DNA of 64,000 nt, from contig OZ245934.1 of the NCBI GenBank assembly GCA_965230005.1, positions 4,402,001-4,466,000 on the forward strand, given 5' to 3'. Positions 60,686 to 64,000 of the stretch are shown one piece after another; position 1 is the first letter of the stretch, and every line of letters starts with the position of its first letter. Position numbers and translations under genes: made by a program. The notes below the pieces were generated by a model. That model was not told the origin of the DNA, made no database searches, and was given only the letters and a program-made list of their open reading frames with translations. This DNA is from SZUA-309 sp965230005 (GTDB taxonomy: Bacteria > Pseudomonadota > Gammaproteobacteria > Pseudomonadales > Azotimanducaceae).

Positions 60686-63600
60686 CTACGAGTAATCGCT
60701 CGCCCGGAGCTTAACCTCATCCCGCGCCATCGCTTCCGTAGACTCCAGCACCTCAGTCAACGCCACCTCGAAGCTCTGCACGAGCCCGATCAGGTTCTTG
60801 TCATCCCCGTTAGCGATGGCGAGCTCTAACGTCTTCGAAGCGTCCTTCAGGCGCTTGGCCCCGAAACTCCCGGCCACGCCGTGCAGGTTGTGCGCCAGAC
60901 GCTCGGCTTCCTCGAACTGATCCTGCGTGACGTAGCCGCGCATCTTTGCGCCCGCGTCGCCGTAGTAGGTGCCGAAGTCGCCCATGAGCTTCACCATGAG
61001 TTTGATGTTGCCGTTGTGGCCGCGGATGGCCTGGCCGATGTCGATGCCCGGGAGGCGCTGGATCGGCATGGCCTGGAGCGCGGCTTCCACGGCTTCGTCG
61101 AGGCTCTGCGCTTCGCCGCGGTCGCTGGCCCGGCGTCGCGGTGGTGCGTCGCTTTCCTCGATGCCCGGCAGCAGGTCGTCGAGTTCGAGCAGCATGACGT
61201 CGAAATCGATGGGTTTGGTGATGTAGGCGTTACACCCGGCGTCCACGGCGGCGGCCTTGCTCTCGGCGAGGGCGTCCGCGGAGACGGCGATGATCGGCAC
61301 GTCGAGGGCCTGCCGGCGGAGGATGGCCGCCGCTTCGAGGCCGTCGAGCTCCGGCATGTGGATGTCCATGAGGATCACGTCGTACTGTGCGTCGGTCGCC
61401 TTGTTCACGGCTTCCCGGCCGTTTTCTGCGATATGCACCTCGGCGCCACGACGCTGGAGAAACTCGAGGGCCAGCTGCTGGTTGATGGGATTGTCTTCGG
61501 CCACGAGGATGCGTCGACCGGCCAGCGAAATGTCGCCTGCGCGCCTTTCCGTGCGGTCGGCGGCGAGGAGCGCTTCCGTGTCCGGCACCGAGACGCAGAC
61601 CGTGAACTGGAAGCATGAGCCCTCGCCTTCCGTGGAGCTCACGTTGATCTCGCCACCCATGAGATCGACGAGACGTTCCGAGATCGTCAGACCCAGCCCC
61701 GTACCGCCATAGCGTCGGGTGGTGGAACGCTCCGCCTGCTCGAAGGATTCGAAGAGCCGGGCGAGATTGTCCTCGCTGATGCCGATGCCCGTATCGGTGA
61801 CGGCAAGGGTCAGCACGAGCTGACCGCGTGCTGCGGCCGTGACTTCCGCCGACAGGGTGATGCCGCCGGTCTCCGTGAACTTCACGGCATTGCCCACCAG
61901 GTTTACCAGCACCTGCTGAATCCGGAGCGCGTCGCCGACCAGCATGCCGTCTGTGGGAAAGCCGCGGTGTTCGGGGGTGTGGTCTTCGATCGTGAAAGTG
62001 AGGTTCCGGCGCCGGACCTCCGTGCGGAACAGGCGCTCGACCTCCGAAAGGGTGTCGGAGAGCTTGAAAGGCCTCGCCTCGAGCATCAGCTTGCCCGCTT
62101 CGATCTTCGAGAAGTCGAGCACGTCGCTGACGAGATTCAGCAGGTTCTCGGCGGCGTTGCGGATCGAGGTGACGTACTCGTGCTGTTTGCGGTCGAGGCT
62201 CGATTCGAGCGCGAGCTTCGAGAAGCCGACGATGGCGTTCATGGGCGTGCGTATCTCGTGACTCATGTTGGCGAGGAATTCGCTCTTCGCCTGGGTCGCT
62301 GCTTCTGCGATCTGCCGCTGTTTGTCCGCCTGTTCCCGCTCCATGCGCTCGGAGATGTCGATGAGCGAGCCGTCGATGTAGTCGCCGTGTTCCGGGTCAT
62401 GGTTGAGCCGCGCAGTCAGCGCCATCCAGAAGGTGCGACCGTCGCGGGTGACCCCCTGAGCTTCGAAGCCGTTGACGAGCTGCTGGTCTTCCAGGGCCGA
62501 TAGAAACTGTCCGGCCTGCTCGTTGGTCAGGAACACCCGGTCGATGAGATCCCGGTATTCGTCCTGCAGGGCTTCGATGCTCGTGAAGCCGAGAATGCGC
62601 GCCAGCGTTGGATTCGCGCTGACGAGGAGGCCGTCTGGGCTGATTCGAAACAGGCCTTCGATGGCGTTGTCGTAGAGCGCGCGGTATTCGTCCTGACTCG
62701 CCTGCAGGTCGGCATAGAGCCGGGCGTTTTCGATGGAGATAGCCGCCTGGGAGGCGAGGAGCGCCAGAACTTCCACACGCTGAGAGGTGAACACGCCGGT
62801 CAGCCAGCGGTGCTCCACGTAGAGAATGCCGGTGATGTCGCCCCGGTGGATGATCGGCAGGCAGAGCACGGAGAGCGGCTGCAGGCGTTTCACGTAAGGA
62901 TCCTGGGTGAAAACGTCTTCCGCGGTGGCGTCCGAGAGCACCAGAGGCTCCTTGGTCCGGCCAACGAACTGAATGATCGACTCCGGGACTTCGTCCGTGG
63001 CTTCCAGCGGTTCCGGTGGGGTGACCCGTCGGGTGGCGCCGCCGTCAACGGAAGCGATGGCCTCCAGGTAGAGGCGCTTGTCATGCGAGAGCAGCATGCA
63101 GGCCTTCTGGGCGCCGGCGTGTTCCAGGGCCAGGCGCAGCAGCTTGGTCAGAACCTTGTCCAGGAGAATCTCGCCGGAGATGGTCTGGGCCGCCCGCAGT
63201 ACCGTCGTGGTGTCGACGATGCGCTCGTTGAACTCCGTCGATTCGAAACTCTCCGTGTTGGCCTGAAAATCCCGGACCGTCAGATCGGCGAGGTCACCCA
63301 CGGATAGGGTGCTGCCCGCGGTCACGGACAGGTGATCGGTGATCAGATTGTGGAATTCGCGTTCCAGCTGGTTGGCCTTGGCCGTGGCACCCCAGCGCAG
63401 GTAAGCCTGGTATGCGTTCCGGGCGAAGAGGCGGGCGAAGTCGGCGCGACCCTGGGTTTCGCAGGCCCGGGCCGCGAGCTCGTAGGCCAGGGCTTCGTCA
63501 TTGGCCTGGCCATGGCGCCGTGCTCGATCGGCGGCGACCTCGAAGTACTCGAGGGCTTTTGTCGTGGCGCCGCTCCGCCAGGCGAGATCCGCCTGCAGAA

Positions 63601-64000
63601 TCATGCGCTTCGAGGCCACGTGGGCGGCGCCCTGTTTTTCCCAGCTCTTGAGCTCACGCAGGTTCCGGCGAGCCAGGCGGCGGCCGGCGGCGGTATCCGA
63701 GCGCAGGGAAACGAGGCCCTCGGCGAGCTTGAAGGTACCGACGAGCGGTGAGCCGGCGAGTGCGCCCACATATTGAGCGGCGAGGCCGAGGACGTTTTCG
63801 GCACCGCGGAAGTCGTTGAAGAGCGTGGCGAAGTAGAGCCTCAACACGTAGACGTAAGCGTGCGCGACCACGTCTTCACCGTTGGTGATGGTCAGCTCGC
63901 GATCGCCGCGGCCTTCGGATTCGTTGTGGCCCAGGAGGCTGCCGACGATCTGCAGCACGAAGTGGGTGATGTTGATGCCGGTGATGTGCCGGAACTGGGC
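60686..64000 (-). CDS. Hybrid sensor histidine kinase (C-terminal 1104 residues; cut by window edge)
   Basis: The frame is open to the right edge, so the N-terminus is missing. Visible order: helical TPR-like region (first 220 residues), GAF domain (about 265-425, IIHRGDITGILYVEHRW), PAS domain (about 435-560, SANPTLARILGF), HisKA with NMSHEIRTPMNAIVGF, HATPase with NLVGNAVKFTE, DTGIG and GGTGLGL, receiver with phospho-Asp in VILMDIHMPELDG, and HPt with His in ERLAHNLHGVAGSFGAKRL. The helical region plus GAF is common in very large kinases that start with a Ser/Thr kinase and AAA module; this part is not visible here. Phosphorelay output is unknown. Confidence 0.92.
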   Translation of the reverse strand, partial: AQFRHITGINITHFVLQIVGSLLGHNESEGRGDRELTITNGEDVVAHAYVYVLRLYFATLFNDFRGAENVLGLAAQYVGALAGSPLVGTFKLAEGLVSLRSDTAAGRRLARRNLRELKSWEKQGAAHVASKRMILQADLAWRSGATTKALEYFEVAADRARRHGQANDEALAYELAARACETQGRADFARLFARNAYQAYLRWGATAKANQLEREFHNLITDHLSVTAGSTLSVGDLADLTVRDFQANTESFESTEFNERIVDTTTVLRAAQTISGEILLDKVLTKLLRLALEHAGAQKACMLLSHDKRLYLEAIASVDGGATRRVTPPEPLEATDEVPESIIQFVGRTKEPLVLSDATAEDVFTQDPYVKRLQPLSVLCLPIIHRGDITGILYVEHRWLTGVFTSQRVEVLALLASQAAISIENARLYADLQASQDEYRALYDNAIEGLFRISPDGLLVSANPTLARILGFTSIEALQDEYRDLIDRVFLTNEQAGQFLSALEDQQLVNGFEAQGVTRDGRTFWMALTARLNHDPEHGDYIDGSLIDISERMEREQADKQRQIAEAATQAKSEFLANMSHEIRTPMNAIVGFSKLALESSLDRKQHEYVTSIRNAAENLLNLVSDVLDFSKIEAGKLMLEARPFKLSDTLSEVERLFRTEVRRRNLTFTIEDHTPEHRGFPTDGMLVGDALRIQQVLVNLVGNAVKFTETGGITLSAEVTAAARGQLVLTLAVTDTGIGISEDNLARLFESFEQAERSTTRRYGGTGLGLTISERLVDLMGGEINVSSTEGEGSCFQFTVCVSVPDTEALLAADRTERRAGDISLAGRRILVAEDNPINQQLALEFLQRRGAEVHIAENGREAVNKATDAQYDVILMDIHMPELDGLEAAAILRRQALDVPIIAVSADALAESKAAAVDAGCNAYITKPIDFDVMLLELDDLLPGIEESDAPPRRRASDRGEAQSLDEAVEAALQAMPIQRLPGIDIGQAIRGHNGNIKLMVKLMGDFGTYYGDAGAKMRGYVTQDQFEEAERLAHNLHGVAGSFGAKRLKDASKTLELAIANGDDKNLIGLVQSFEVALTEVLESTEAMARDEVKLRASDYS

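Overview
This 64 kb window is a GC-rich (by eye roughly two-thirds G+C), densely coding bacterial chromosome segment. Gene content (acnA, bolA, trhO, ttcA, tpm, lepB, yaaA, prc, an FkpA-type FKBP, lhr, and tesA divergent from ybbA-ybbP as in E. coli) points to a gammaproteobacterium. The many acyl-CoA enzymes (PaaG-like hydratase/isomerase, CoA-transferase, SDR, acyl-CoA synthetase) suggest a lipid- or aromatic-degrading aerobe, possibly marine; genus cannot be fixed from the sequence. No rRNA, tRNA, CRISPR, prophage or insertion sequence was found. Both ends cut genes: a serine hydrolase on the left and a large hybrid histidine kinase on the right.

Layout. 1-1.9 kb: minus-strand operon SnoaL-like / HAD phosphatase / beta-lactamase-fold hydrolase. 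1.9-9.8 kb: a PaaG-like crotonase, then a minus-strand set lhr / degenerate GGDEF-EAL protein / HDAC-like deacetylase. 9.9-16.3 kb: CoA-transferase, small CxxC protein, YkgJ-type cysteine-cluster protein, oligopeptidase B (minus), then AhpD-like / SRAP / unknown protein in overlapping order. 16.3-21 kb: minus-strand unit TetR / MocA-AKR fusion / Tat-exported FAD oxidoreductase. 21-28.4 kb: a compact TetR-controlled envelope cassette: TetR, LolA-like periplasmic protein, three different MacB/LolC-type permeases, one ATPase and a predicted outer-membrane beta-barrel. This is the best candidate in the window for a poorly described system.

28.5-36.5 kb: SDR, histidine phosphatase, acyl-CoA synthetase, a basic exported coiled-coil protein behind an array of 11-bp-spaced response-regulator-like half sites, a YcaQ-family protein, tpm, an alpha/beta hydrolase, and Hsp20 with a good sigma-32-like promoter. 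36.5-48.2 kb: potassium channel with an added zinc ribbon, acnA overlapping a HAD phosphatase, an intergenic region with a string of perfect RNA hairpins followed by a 43-codon basic ORF, an SLC13-type transporter, a second-type Lon protease and Prc. 48.2-60.1 kb: FKBP isomerase, Qnr-like pentapeptide protein, lepB, DUF1244 protein, TerC, yaaA, PP2C phosphatase, bolA-trhO, tesA/ybbA-ybbP and ttcA. 60.1-60.7 kb holds two inverted copies of a roughly 115-bp palindromic repeat, followed by the hybrid kinase.

Functional themes are envelope lipid or lipoprotein trafficking and protein quality control (LolA/ABC cassette, YbbAP, Prc, FKBP, LepB, Lon, Hsp20), CoA-ester catabolism, and RNA/DNA maintenance (TtcA, TrhO, SRAP, Lhr, YcaQ-like). 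All functions are inferred from motifs read by eye; no database search was run.
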